Part shown: positions 46,230 to 55,460 of the stretch, one piece after another
Position numbering within the stretch: the first letter of the stretch is position 1
Layout: each line of letters starts with the position of its first letter
DNA from: Marsupella aquatica
Lineage: Eukaryota; Marchantiophyta
Assembly: GCA_973895155.1 (NCBI GenBank)
Contig: OZ316899.1
Coordinates: 1-64,000 of the forward strand
Length of the DNA: 64,000 nucleotides
Direction of reading: 5' to 3'
Position numbers and translations under genes: made by a program
Notes under the pieces: generated by a model
What the model saw: the letters and a program-made list of their open reading frames with translations, nothing else
Database searches by the model: none
Told to the model about the DNA's origin: nothing

Positions 46230-46640
46230 TAAAGACCAGTGCTGGATTCTTCATCAAAAATCTTCTGGCTAGGGAATCCAAGTGGTACTCAAGACCATTG
46301 ATGGAATATGGTTGTCATTGGGGTTCACAACATAAAAATTGAGGTCATAAAATTCTTCTCCAATTTGTAATGGCACTTGTTTTACTCTTCCCCAAAGTAA
46401 AATTAATCATCCATCGATTGAGATTTGAGCACATATGGGCTGAACGTGTTGGCGAACTAATTGATGAAACAGTCTGTGGGACAGTAAATTTATTCCAGAG
46501 CCTGGGTCAATAATAAAGTGTTGCATAGTGTGTCCTTCCAATTTAATCTCCCCTTCAAGAGAATACTGAAATACGCAAGAGAGAGAATCACAGCAATCCA
46601 TAGTAGCTTTTACGGTCCACATGATGACTCAAACAGAATA
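46230..46640 (-). pseudogene. Retropepsin (protease) remnant of Ty3/gypsy
   Basis: The minus frame contains HFIIDPGSGINLLSHRLFHQ, the aspartic protease active site (D-x-G-S with following hydrophobics), then VPLQIGEEFYDLNFYVV, typical of the second half. Stops: TGA in front of the start (about 46630), TGA at about 46407 and TAG near 46260. No reverse transcriptase follows; a purine tract comes within 60 bases, so RT-RNaseH-integrase were deleted. Confidence 0.8.
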
Positions 46641-46731
46641 AGTGTTGCTCAGTGCTTCAATCAGGTCCATTCATACTCCAGGGAATAAACGCCCCTTCAA
46701 ATCTTATATACATGAAGACGTTACAAATCTG

Positions 46732-49209
46732 CTATCTACTCAACAACCCTTGAGTGACAACGTCCGGCCACGAAGGAGGAGTAGGTAACCTTACTAGTCT
46801 CCTAAGTGACTTATACCCTTGAGCAGAAGAGTTCATAGCCTTATTCCGTATCAACTGTTCTCGTAGCTTAACAAGCTCTTTCTCATACTTATGCGGAACA
46901 GCATACCCTTCATGGCAGACCCAAACAGAGTATTGGTATGGCCAAGGAAATTCTGGAGTTATTGGCGGAAAAGGAGCTTCAGCACGTCGGAGGACATATA
47001 CCCAACACCAAATTTCATATTCCGAAAATTTATATCTTCTACCCTTATCAATGGGAGGAATAGCCTTACCCGGCTTATAAGTGGGAATCAACATTCGAAT
47101 ACTCGGTAGATACGTACCAGGTAAAATCTGTTGTTGTTGATGTATACTCTCCATTTCCAGATGTCGGAAAGCTATCCGAAAATCATTCTTCTCCCACTTA
47201 TGAATTGAAGCAAGGTTAGGTATAGGAATTAGGGATGGTAGTACCACTGTGTGCCCAAGTTTGGGAGGTACTCTGATAATACGAGGATCTTCGTCTTCCT
47301 CTCCATCGCTTGGAGCTCCTTTCCAACGAAAAATAATGTCTGGGTTTGAAGAAGGTATCACCGACTCCTTAGTAGGCCAACGTGATAGTACAACAGGAGA
47401 TGAAGATGCAGGAGGTGGAGAAGAATTCCCCATTGTCGTGTTGATGGGCTTCAGCTGCTCAAAATCTGGTGAATTTGATTCATGAAAGATCTGTTGATTT
47501 CTTACACGACGCAACCTTTTCCCAGGTCTTCGAGTATATGTCACTTGAAATTGCTCGGTAATAAGTGAACTCTCATCTCCAAGTGATATCCGAGTACCCT
47601 TATCTCTGCTTGAATCCAGTAAGATAGAAGCTGATGCAGAGCTAAATGCCAAATCAGGTGTTCCAGACAGAGGTATGGGTGGAGATACACTCTTGGTCTC
47701 AGGTAGCCCTAAATTGCTTGAAGGTCCGAGAGATGGAGTGGTCTGTAGACTGTGTTGAGACTCAAGTAATCTCTCTTCTGGAAGGTAAGCTGGAGAAACC
47801 CAATCAACAGATGGGTGTGGAGGAGGCCCTTTTCTCGCCAATGCTTCTGCTAACTCCTCAGACATAATCAGAGCAACTGTTATCCTGGTTTCGGGGGTCG
47901 GCCACATAGGAAATGGCATGACAAAATTAGGTGAAGTTGGTTGTCCAGCTACTCCTTCTACATCTACTATTTCGTCCTCTGAATCAGCCTTAAACAACTT
48001 TACAAGCTCTGGGCATAATACCGCCGGAGGTTCCATTGATTGTTGTACAAGAGGAACCACATCTAGGTTTGGGGAGGGACTACGAGAATCTTCCGAATTA
48101 TACTCCTGTAAAGCTTTTAAAGCATTATTACTCACTTCCATGGGTGGTGAAGCAGGGTTCTGTGAAGTTTTATCATACCCATCCGCTGCAGTAGTATATT
48201 GTTGAGGAGGTTCTCCTGGTAAGCTTTCTTCATCCACATCCATCCTGTCTTCGTCATTCGCTCTGAAAGCAAAATTGTCCTGATCAAGATCTTGATCCTC
48301 TGATGGGTGGGAAAGAATTGGCTCGTCTCTCCCGCCAACTGGTTCTCTTGTCTCTTTCAGTCTCCGAACTTCATTTACCAGCTCAGATTCTTCGCAAGTG
48401 AGTAGTTCGCATAACGCCACCAGTGTTGAACTGGATCGGACTTCTCGTACTTCCGGCAACTCATTTGCTTCACAGGTAGATGCGCTCCAATGGGTACGAT
48501 AGAAAACTTTCTCTGAAAGGAGCAGACATTTATGCTTGTGATAAATGTGAGCTAGATAGGGAGTCAAGTTGGTAAATCTCAACTTTCCAGCTTGCAACCT
48601 GCTACGAAAGTTCTTTACCTGGGTATGAATTACCCTATATAAGATCTTCGTCCAATTGATGGTCTGCTTCTGTTCTAATGAAGAGATAACGGTGGCAGCG
48701 AAAGAAAGAGTAATACGTGTCTGACTCTCTGGATAGAAAATTGGTGACAGAAATCGAAAAAGATGCTGCAAAGAGGTAACTAAACAGTCCGTGGTTACCC
48801 AACCATTTCGCCTCTTAAAGGATTCAGGAGCAAAGAAAGACTCTATATAAGCTCGGGGCTCTCCATCAATCCTCTGCAAATCCTCGCCCGTTGTCGGCGT
48901 CGAGTAGACTCCCGCTATGAGCGCTTCAGTCCAAACACTTGGACGCGAGCGGACACCGATTCCTTCCTCAGCGTCCCACACACCTTGGTCGATGAGGCTG
49001 AACTCGCACATCCTCCAAGGGAAACGAAGTAATTTCTTCAAGCCCATCAATGCAAGATTTGTCCTCAATTGTCGGCGGTCCACCATATTCGATGGGATAA
49101 TTGCGAGTATTGGTCGCGTCGTAAGTTTGGACTCCACCATCGCGTCAATCGTAAAGGACGCTTCTCTTGCCGTTCCTAGAAGTGGACGCTTCTTGCAGCG
49201 TCCCGTCAA
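46732..49209 (-). CDS. 825-aa ORF of unknown function in gag position
   Basis: Long uninterrupted frame. The first 280 residues are mixed, with an IFYPESQTRITLSFAATV block and a W-rich helical block (NWTKILYRVIHTQ, TPYLAHIYHKHKCLL). Residues about 283-640 are acidic, Ser/Pro-rich and probably disordered. The last 175 residues hold YLPSIRMLIPTYK and YEIWCWVYVLRR. The N- and C-terminal blocks resemble, in order, parts of the 1245-aa ORF (TLHPLLIWKRNLA, HPSIRILMTPSYR). The start is uncertain: 49209-49150 overlaps hairpin repeats, so a later Met (for example 49140 or about 49087) may be used. It lies upstream of protease, where gag would be; no CCHC knuckle is seen. It may be a retroelement structural protein or a captured gene. 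Confidence 0.6.
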   Translation of the reverse strand: MTGRCKKRPLLGTAREASFTIDAMVESKLTTRPILAIIPSNMVDRRQLRTNLALMGLKKLLRFPWRMCEFSLIDQGVWDAEEGIGVRSRPSVWTEALIAGVYSTPTTGEDLQRIDGEPRAYIESFFAPESFKRRNGWVTTDCLVTSLQHLFRFLSPIFYPESQTRITLSFAATVISSLEQKQTINWTKILYRVIHTQVKNFRSRLQAGKLRFTNLTPYLAHIYHKHKCLLLSEKVFYRTHWSASTCEANELPEVREVRSSSTLVALCELLTCEESELVNEVRRLKETREPVGGRDEPILSHPSEDQDLDQDNFAFRANDEDRMDVDEESLPGEPPQQYTTAADGYDKTSQNPASPPMEVSNNALKALQEYNSEDSRSPSPNLDVVPLVQQSMEPPAVLCPELVKLFKADSEDEIVDVEGVAGQPTSPNFVMPFPMWPTPETRITVALIMSEELAEALARKGPPPHPSVDWVSPAYLPEERLLESQHSLQTTPSLGPSSNLGLPETKSVSPPIPLSGTPDLAFSSASASILLDSSRDKGTRISLGDESSLITEQFQVTYTRRPGKRLRRVRNQQIFHESNSPDFEQLKPINTTMGNSSPPPASSSPVVLSRWPTKESVIPSSNPDIIFRWKGAPSDGEEDEDPRIIRVPPKLGHTVVLPSLIPIPNLASIHKWEKNDFRIAFRHLEMESIHQQQQILPGTYLPSIRMLIPTYKPGKAIPPIDKGRRYKFSEYEIWCWVYVLRRAEAPFPPITPEFPWPYQYSVWVCHEGYAVPHKYEKELVKLREQLIRNKAMNSSAQGYKSLRRLVRLPTPPSWPDVVTQGLLSR

Positions 49210-49245
49210 GACTAAGTTTTAGGGTGGACGCTTCTCTCAGCGTCC
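49156..49245. repeat. Array of short hairpin motifs, cluster 2
   Basis: GGACGCTTCT...AGCGTCC at 49184-49203 and 49226-49245, with a degenerate copy at 49156. Perfect 7-bp stems (GGACGCT with AGCGTCC). Same motif as 45898-46105. Confidence 0.8.
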
Positions 49246-49315
49246 AGTGCAAAAACTAAAATTCCGAACACTTGTGAAGGGGGAGGGAATGCTGATTCTA
49301 ATAAAGTACAAACTA

Positions 49316-49335
49316 CCTACCGCCCTCCACTGAAA
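49316..49335 (-). other. Polypurine-tract-like site 2
   Basis: The minus strand reads GTTTCAGTGGAGGGCGGTAG, 25 bases after the integrase stop codon, the expected place for a Ty3/gypsy purine tract. It matches the site at 46172-46194. Confidence 0.45.
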
Positions 49336-49359
49336 CTATGACCTGTCCCAGGTGAAACA

Positions 49360-50770
49360 CTAAATAGGAGACTCATGATATCGCTTAACCCGGAATCCAT
49401 TGATTCGGGTGTCAAGTGGGTGACCATCTAAGGTAGTCAAGGAAACCGAACCGTTATCCCAGATTTGGGTAACTCGATAAGGACCAATCCAATGGGTATG
49501 GAGTTTCCCAGGAAATAACATATAACAGGAATCAAAGACTAATGCTAAATCACCAACATCTAAATTCACGACTCGCAGCTTTTGATCATAAACAAGCTTA
49601 CGCTTGTTCTGAATTGTAGCTGTATGGTCTAACGCTAAAAGTCTAACTTCTTCTAATTTGACAATATCATAAAACCTATGTGGGAGACTAGCCGTTGGAG
49701 AGAGACGGTTGGATACCAAGAGTCGTTCTGTCGGGAAGGAGAATTCAATAGGAATAATACTGTCCAGGCCATAAGTCGGGTAGAAGGGAGTGTGAAGGGT
49801 TGTAATTTTCTCGGCAGTACGGTAAGCCCATAATGCAGAATGTAACTTCACATCCCAGTCTGTCTTGTGAGACTCTACTATCTTATTCAGGATCTTGCCC
49901 ACAATGCCATTAGCTCTTTCCGTTAAGCCATTAGCTCTGGGGTTGTAAGGAGTAGTTTTGCGATGCTTGATAAGATATGTGTTAGTAATTAACTCAATAG
50001 TTGAGTTAAGAAAATGCAAACCCCTATCGCTTACCAACTCCAAAGGACACCCGAACCGAGTAATAATGTGCTCAAAGAGAAATGCAGCAGTTGTTGTAGC
50101 ATCATTCTTGCGAGTGGCTTTAGCCTCCACCCATTTGGTGGCATAATCAGTGGCCAAAATAATGTATTTACTTCGGCTTTTTCAAGCTGCTGGTGAAATT
50201 GGGCCAATAAAATCAATACCCCATTTCTCAAATGGTGTCAAAGGCAGGATGGGCGTAAGAGGCCATTTGGAACTAGCAGTGGGTTTCCCTATTCTTTGAC
50301 AGGGGTCACACGTCTTAATAAAGTTGTAAGTATCTCTATGCATGGTAGGCCACCAGTACCCATCATCCAAAATTTTCTTTACAGTAGTATTGACAGCATA
50401 ATGGCCACGTGTTTCTCCAGAATGTAAAGCTTCAATTACTTGTGGGAGTTCCCTGTTCTCCAGACATCATCGCATCTTCTGATCAGGACCTTCTTTAAAC
50501 AAAGTGCCCTGGAGGATAGTATAAGGTCCCACCTTATGTGCAAAAACAGCTCGTTCTTCCGCATTAAGGCCTTCAGGAAAACTACCATGAATCAACATGT
50601 GCACAATATCAAAATACCGTGAAGACTCTCCTTCAATGTGCCACAAATGCTCATCTGGGAATTCATCAGAAAGATTATGCTGATTCTCTGGCCCGGGTAA
50701 GATGCACGGGCATTGGGCAAGGTGAATCTTGTCAGAAGTTCACATTTGTTAGACTAGAACCATTGGGATG
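49360..50770 (-). pseudogene. Ty3/gypsy integrase (with RNase H tail) remnant
   Basis: One minus frame reads through the RNase H tail (PGPENQHNLSDEFPDEHLW near 50690), the zinc-binding HHCC module (HSGETRGHYAV... CDPCQRIG), and the catalytic core with D (WGIDFIGP), D (LVSDRGLHF) and E (NGLTERANG). It ends with a C-terminal domain (GPYRVTQIWDNGSVSL). Two in-frame TGA codons break it: near 50468 (before CLENRELPQ) and near 50182 (after GPISPAA). Plant gypsy elements of the Athila/Tat type have similar wording. The last 266 codons are undamaged. Everything upstream of the RNase H tail is missing. Confidence 0.92.
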
Positions 50771-51308
50771 CACAAGCTTTGAGGTCTCCTAAGCAATCAC
50801 CAGTGCCTTTGATTTTGTCCCTAAACTAAGCAAAGTTCTCTTGTAGCATGTTAAGGGGAGCCCTCTACCTCTAAACCATGAGATCCTAAACTAACTTCAC
50901 TTGAGACATCTCTAGGTACGTAAATAGACAAACACTCATCAGGGAGGTCCAATTCTCAATTTCAGAGACAGTAGACATAGAAGTAGGCCCTATGGAGATA
51001 GATGAAATCAATAGAACTGAGAAACTAGTGGGGAGCAGGAAAACTACTCATACACAAATAGTCGCTTCCAAGTTGAAATTCCAAGTTTTAGAATAGAAAG
51101 AAAAGTGACTCTTCTATGGTAATAATGGATAGAAACCAAACAGAGATAAATAATAAGAAAAAAAACAACTAATGCAAAGATAAATTGAATTTAGGGTGAA
51201 ATGAATACAATGGGCATCATCATATATACGGGCATATATATCTCACAGCTTTATTCATTAGAATCCCCTGGGAACTCCACATGTACAGATTTTGACTTTG
51301 ATTCTTAT
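50771..51308. other. Noncoding gap between integrase remnant and 1245-aa ORF
   Basis: About 540 bases without coding signal on the element strand; the protease and reverse transcriptase expected here are absent. A deletion scar is likely. Confidence 0.45.
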
Positions 51309-54300
51309 CTAACTGTAATTGTAATCAGTAAACATATCAAAGTGAATTCGCTCCGAGGTCGTGTTGTCCCTTTGATCAAGTGCAGCATATCGAGCTTCCC
51401 GGTCTTCATCTACTTGCTCTTGTCTTGCATGACACTGAGCCCATCTTCTCTTACTCATGTCATTCCTAAATGCCATTTGTCTCTCCTCTCTCTGTCCGGG
51501 GGTTTCCTCGACCATAATACCTTCCTCATTGTACAGTTTATACACACCAGGTCCTCGCTTGTCTGAAAGTTGTAATTCATCATCAATGTCCCCTTCTTCT
51601 AGGGATTGAGTAATGAGGTAGGACTTACTGACACCTGCAGCACTTCCCCATCTTAACATAGGCAGCTCACCTTTCAGAAACCCAGCTGCCACCATCAAAT
51701 TGTACATCCTAGCAGCCGAAGGCCCTGCTCGACTAAATAATTTCCACAAATCTAGACCACCATCCTCCATCTCTCCAGTAACTGAGATGCGGACATTTGC
51801 TTTCTTGCCTGACCTTCCCACAACTTCGTATAATGTTCTTGTGAAGCAGTACCATTTGAAATACCGAGGATCCTTGAGCATGTTGTTGTATGTTTCAATG
51901 TGATGGACACTCCACAACCATTTCTCGATCTGCTCCAAAAAACTTATCTGCTGATTTTTCCTGTAACTAGGTGTCATTAGTATCCGGATACTTGGATGGT
52001 GCTGCCAGATAGAAAAGTAAGTGGGGGTCGCTTCGTACATAACAGCTATTCCATCCTGTCCTTCTATTTGATCTCCCTCTTGCACTTGGTAATCCTGTGG
52101 TGGATCATGATATCCCCAAAGCAAAGCGGGACCAAAGTACTTCCCAATATTATAATTATACACACCTAGCTCTAACCATGTAATAACTACTTCCGTGGGA
52201 GTCACTGCTTCCCAATAACTACTTTTCTCCAAGTGAACCAAAGATACATCTTCGGGGTTAAAGGGGTATACATCATTTCTAAAGTAACCCCCTTGACGAG
52301 CCACCACCGCTGGGTCACGCCTCAATTCATAAAAGAACCTCATTGCCAAGTGACTAAGCTCAGGTGCAATTGGTAGATTGAAACTCATCCAATCATCAGA
52401 TACTACTATGTCAGAGGTGAAAAATGGGTTGAATGCGACAGTAACCCCGTCCCTCTCCATCTTCTTCCACTGGGCAGCCTCCAAAAATGTGATGAGTCGG
52501 GGAAGTGTATACTTCCCACAATTGATCCGTACTTCCCGAGCAGCCCACGTTTTCAATATCAAGGGCAACAACTCATATAACTTACTATAAACATCTAGAC
52601 AACATTTTCTCTGGTTATCCCTATGTGCTAATCCCTCATGAACCATATTAGCCATTGCTTTAAGTGCAATAAAAGTTTCATTTTGAGGATGCTCCCTTTC
52701 TAATTCCGACAGCATGAATTGAGCTATTCGACTGTTAGCCCGACCTCCTAATCTATAAGACAAATCCTCAGGTAATTGTACATTAATATGTCCAGACCAC
52801 TCAAAAAAAGGCAGCATGAATCTAATCCTTATGGGGACTTCATCCCAAATCTGATCCCAATCTCCAGGTCTGATGTCCCTTTTATTTACCTCTGCACTAG
52901 CCAAAATTATCCGAAGGGTTTCTAGTCCGAGGGCTTCATCAACCTCAATCGGATGCCAACCATCACTCTGCTCTCCAGACATTGTGGTCCAGTGGTTGAT
53001 GCTGATCTTTTTCAGGATCTCAACTCGTTGTTTGTTTATTGGGTCTTTCAAAGCCCCATCCAATAACTTGGTGGCTTTCTTTGCTTCATCTCTCAACTCT
53101 TGCACTCGAAGTTCCCAAGCATCATAAGCATGTCGTGGTATCCGAACATCCTTAGAATTACATTGCACCAACTCTCGCTGGGCTATTTCACCCAACCACT
53201 TCTTTCTCTCCTTCTCTCTCTGCTTGGCACTTAATTCCAATGTTCGGATATACTCCACCCTCTCCAGGTTTTGCTGCTCCAACTTTTGTAACGCTTCAAA
53301 AGTCAGTGTGAGCTGCTGGGTAGTTTCTTTTAGCGACTTCTCTATCACTGTTATCATCTGAGAGGTATGACCTGCACATTGAGAGTGAGTATGGCGCACT
53401 TTAGCAAATTCATCTTCTAATTGCAGCCGCTTCTCCTTTTCTTCTTCATATTGGCCTGAAGCCTCCTTGCTCGCTTTTTGGGCCTCCTTCAATTGTGCAT
53501 TCAACTCTCTGCCCTCTTCTTCAAAGGCAGCTACATACCGACTCAATTCTTCTGCCTTTGTGGTATTCTGAGCGTGTTGCTTCTCTGCTTCCTTCCGGAC
53601 AGTTGTCACTTCCTCTATCAGCAAAGTAATCCTTGCCTCTTTTTCTTGGGACTTCATCTCCTGCTCATGCAACATTTGTTCTCGTATCTCCACCTTCTCA
53701 TTGAGGAGTCTCACCATCTCCTTGTTTTCCTTCAGCAAACTCTCCAACTTCTCAATCCTCTCTTGGAGCTTAAGGTTGGTGTTGGCACTTATGAACAGAT
53801 CTTCTTCCTGCTGCTTTGCCTTTTCTCTCTCTCTTACCCCAGTTTCTGCTTCGAGTGCACAAATGTGGGCCAACCCGCACACTTCCTTGGCTTGATGTAA
53901 CCACAAACGCTTGTCACTTCCTACAGGGAAGGGTCGATTAATAAACTTCATCCTCTGCTCAAAGGAGGTGAGTTCAGACAGAACAACATTTGATAACAAC
54001 TCTGTCAACACTGGTTGATGGTATACATAATCAGATTGGGCAGTGGATGTCATAGCTTCTTCTTCCTCTTCGACCGGGATTATCACTCTCCTTTTCTTTC
54101 TTTTCAAGGACTTAACACACGCATTCCCCTTTATCCTCAATGTGCGTAATCCTTGTGCGCCTTCTTCATCAGAATTGTCCACTTCATCTGCACTGCTTGA
54201 GACCAGGCCCGAGACCAGGGATCCATTTGGGGCATAGAGTCTCGGATTATCTTCTTCCCCATCCTCGCTCTCCGACTCCTCCTTTTCTTCTTCCTCCTGG

Positions 54301-55046
54301 TTTGCCTCCTCTCGCTCCTCTGAATCGCTGTCCTGCAAGGAGATTATTGTGACCGCGGTTGTGATCCTATCGGCAGTGAGGGCGTGGTCCATCACTACGC
54401 TTAATACATATGCACAAATTGACGGAAACAATGGTAGCCCCTTCCTGGTTATAACACTTGCAAGGTTGCGCTTCCATATCAGCAATGGGTGAAGAGTTCC
54501 ATCTAATACTCTCTTGGCAACTGATAGTTGCTCTGGCGTTACATAATGGTACCCACTCTTGAGGATTACCCATTTAGTAAAGAACTCCACATACTTGCGG
54601 ACCTCTTGGTTTGTCATAACGCCATATTGGACCTTCTTCTCATGCTGGAGCTCTCCTCCTTGTTTTAGGAAGGCACTCATCTCTCTTCCCGTAAGTGCCT
54701 CAATTGGATAGTCAGCTGGTAGGCTGTCTGGGGCGAAAATCCCAAACAAAGTCGCTAATTCCTTGTTGGGGATGCGGTAGGCTTGTGCTCTGTATGTGAT
54801 AAACACTCCAGTATCTGCAAAATTGACATCCACAATATCTTTGTAAAGCTGACAAGCACGATCAATTGATACAAACCTATCAATTCGGACAAGCCCATAG
54901 CATCGAGCCCTTTCAAATATCTCTTTGTATTCTTCAATGAAAGCCACCTCAGAGATTGAGTTCCTCAATCTTTCTTCTGGAGTTGATCGAGGTTGTTTAT
55001 TTTTGGCTGGAGGGACCTCTACTCGGGTTTGATTTGGAGATGTCAT
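51309..55046 (-). CDS. 1245-aa coiled-coil ORF of unknown function in gag position
   Basis: Very long intact frame. Residues 1-240 form a helical globular part with YRIPNKELATLFGIFAP, which resembles plant mobile-element capsid-like domains in flavour only. About 240-275 is strongly acidic (Asp/Glu/Ser). A KRKKRR basic patch lies near 320. About 380-620 is a long coiled coil rich in Glu/Lys/Gln. About 680-1245 is a second globular part with SGHINVQLPEDLSYRLGGR, LWGYHDPPQDYQ and HPSIRILMTPSYR. No known enzyme motif and no zinc knuckle. It is on the same strand as the decayed gypsy pol but undamaged itself. It may be the structural protein of an unusual gypsy lineage or a domesticated relative. 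Confidence 0.6.
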   Translation of the reverse strand: MTSPNQTRVEVPPAKNKQPRSTPEERLRNSISEVAFIEEYKEIFERARCYGLVRIDRFVSIDRACQLYKDIVDVNFADTGVFITYRAQAYRIPNKELATLFGIFAPDSLPADYPIEALTGREMSAFLKQGGELQHEKKVQYGVMTNQEVRKYVEFFTKWVILKSGYHYVTPEQLSVAKRVLDGTLHPLLIWKRNLASVITRKGLPLFPSICAYVLSVVMDHALTADRITTAVTIISLQDSDSEEREEANQEEEEKEESESEDGEEDNPRLYAPNGSLVSGLVSSSADEVDNSDEEGAQGLRTLRIKGNACVKSLKRKKRRVIIPVEEEEEAMTSTAQSDYVYHQPVLTELLSNVVLSELTSFEQRMKFINRPFPVGSDKRLWLHQAKEVCGLAHICALEAETGVREREKAKQQEEDLFISANTNLKLQERIEKLESLLKENKEMVRLLNEKVEIREQMLHEQEMKSQEKEARITLLIEEVTTVRKEAEKQHAQNTTKAEELSRYVAAFEEEGRELNAQLKEAQKASKEASGQYEEEKEKRLQLEDEFAKVRHTHSQCAGHTSQMITVIEKSLKETTQQLTLTFEALQKLEQQNLERVEYIRTLELSAKQREKERKKWLGEIAQRELVQCNSKDVRIPRHAYDAWELRVQELRDEAKKATKLLDGALKDPINKQRVEILKKISINHWTTMSGEQSDGWHPIEVDEALGLETLRIILASAEVNKRDIRPGDWDQIWDEVPIRIRFMLPFFEWSGHINVQLPEDLSYRLGGRANSRIAQFMLSELEREHPQNETFIALKAMANMVHEGLAHRDNQRKCCLDVYSKLYELLPLILKTWAAREVRINCGKYTLPRLITFLEAAQWKKMERDGVTVAFNPFFTSDIVVSDDWMSFNLPIAPELSHLAMRFFYELRRDPAVVARQGGYFRNDVYPFNPEDVSLVHLEKSSYWEAVTPTEVVITWLELGVYNYNIGKYFGPALLWGYHDPPQDYQVQEGDQIEGQDGIAVMYEATPTYFSIWQHHPSIRILMTPSYRKNQQISFLEQIEKWLWSVHHIETYNNMLKDPRYFKWYCFTRTLYEVVGRSGKKANVRISVTGEMEDGGLDLWKLFSRAGPSAARMYNLMVAAGFLKGELPMLRWGSAAGVSKSYLITQSLEEGDIDDELQLSDKRGPGVYKLYNEEGIMVEETPGQREERQMAFRNDMSKRRWAQCHARQEQVDEDREARYAALDQRDNTTSERIHFDMFTDYNYS

Positions 55047-55082
55047 TGTGAAATCTTTACAAATGAAGGTAGTTCAGTCAAC

Positions 55083-55454
55083 TTATCCACTTCGCAAACA
55101 TTCGGAACATCCTTCTTTCCTAAAGATTTCAATGGGGCGCTCGCACTGTGAAAACTCTAATATACTTGGCAAACATGTTGGTCTCATAGATTGAAGTGGT
55201 TTCAACAATGGCACGGTCAATTGAATAGCGGACGGTGGTCTTAGTGTCTTAGTGCCTTTCCTTTTATGGTGCTTGAATCCTCTTCCTCCTACGTCTTGGA
55301 GCAATAGCTTCCCTTGTTCCACTTCCTTCTGTATCCAAGCAATGATGACTCTTCTTCTCTTGAATGGAGACTGAGGGTACAATCCCTCTTGTGATGATAT
55401 TCGCTTGAATGGAGAGGGTACAATCCTGACACTGTTCATTTTCTTGTCGGCCAC
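55083..55454 (-). CDS. 123-aa basic ORF upstream of the 1245-aa ORF
   Basis: The frame starts 36 nt upstream of the 1245-aa ORF on the same strand. It is Lys/Arg-rich with a duplicated SPFKR motif (PSPFKRISSQEG and PQSPFKRRRV), then KHHKRKGTK. The duplication is visible in DNA as a repeated GAATGGAGA...GGGTACAATCC. It may be an extra small ORF of the element, perhaps a nucleic-acid-binding peptide. Not recognised. Confidence 0.35.
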   Translation of the reverse strand: MADKKMNSVRIVPSPFKRISSQEGLYPQSPFKRRRVIIAWIQKEVEQGKLLLQDVGGRGFKHHKRKGTKTLRPPSAIQLTVPLLKPLQSMRPTCLPSILEFSQCERPIEIFRKEGCSECLRSG

Positions 55455-55460
55455 CCTTTT

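Larger units (their letters stand above)
45600..55460 (-). mobile_element. Composite of truncated Ty3/gypsy elements
   Basis: Read on the minus strand: ORF of 123 codons (55454-55083), ORF of 1245 codons (55046-51309), end of RNase H plus integrase (50770-49360), purine tract and hairpin block (49335-49150), ORF of 825 codons (49209-46732), protease (46640-46230), purine tract (46194-46172) and hairpin block (46105-45898). Integrase preceding protease is impossible in one element. Two related elements with different internal deletions, arranged head to tail, explain it. No reverse transcriptase is visible in either. LTR limits could not be set. Confidence 0.7.

Noticed and set aside
54043-54352. 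Plus-strand frames opposite the 1245-aa ORF
   Set aside because: Antisense shadows of a strongly biased acidic coding segment.
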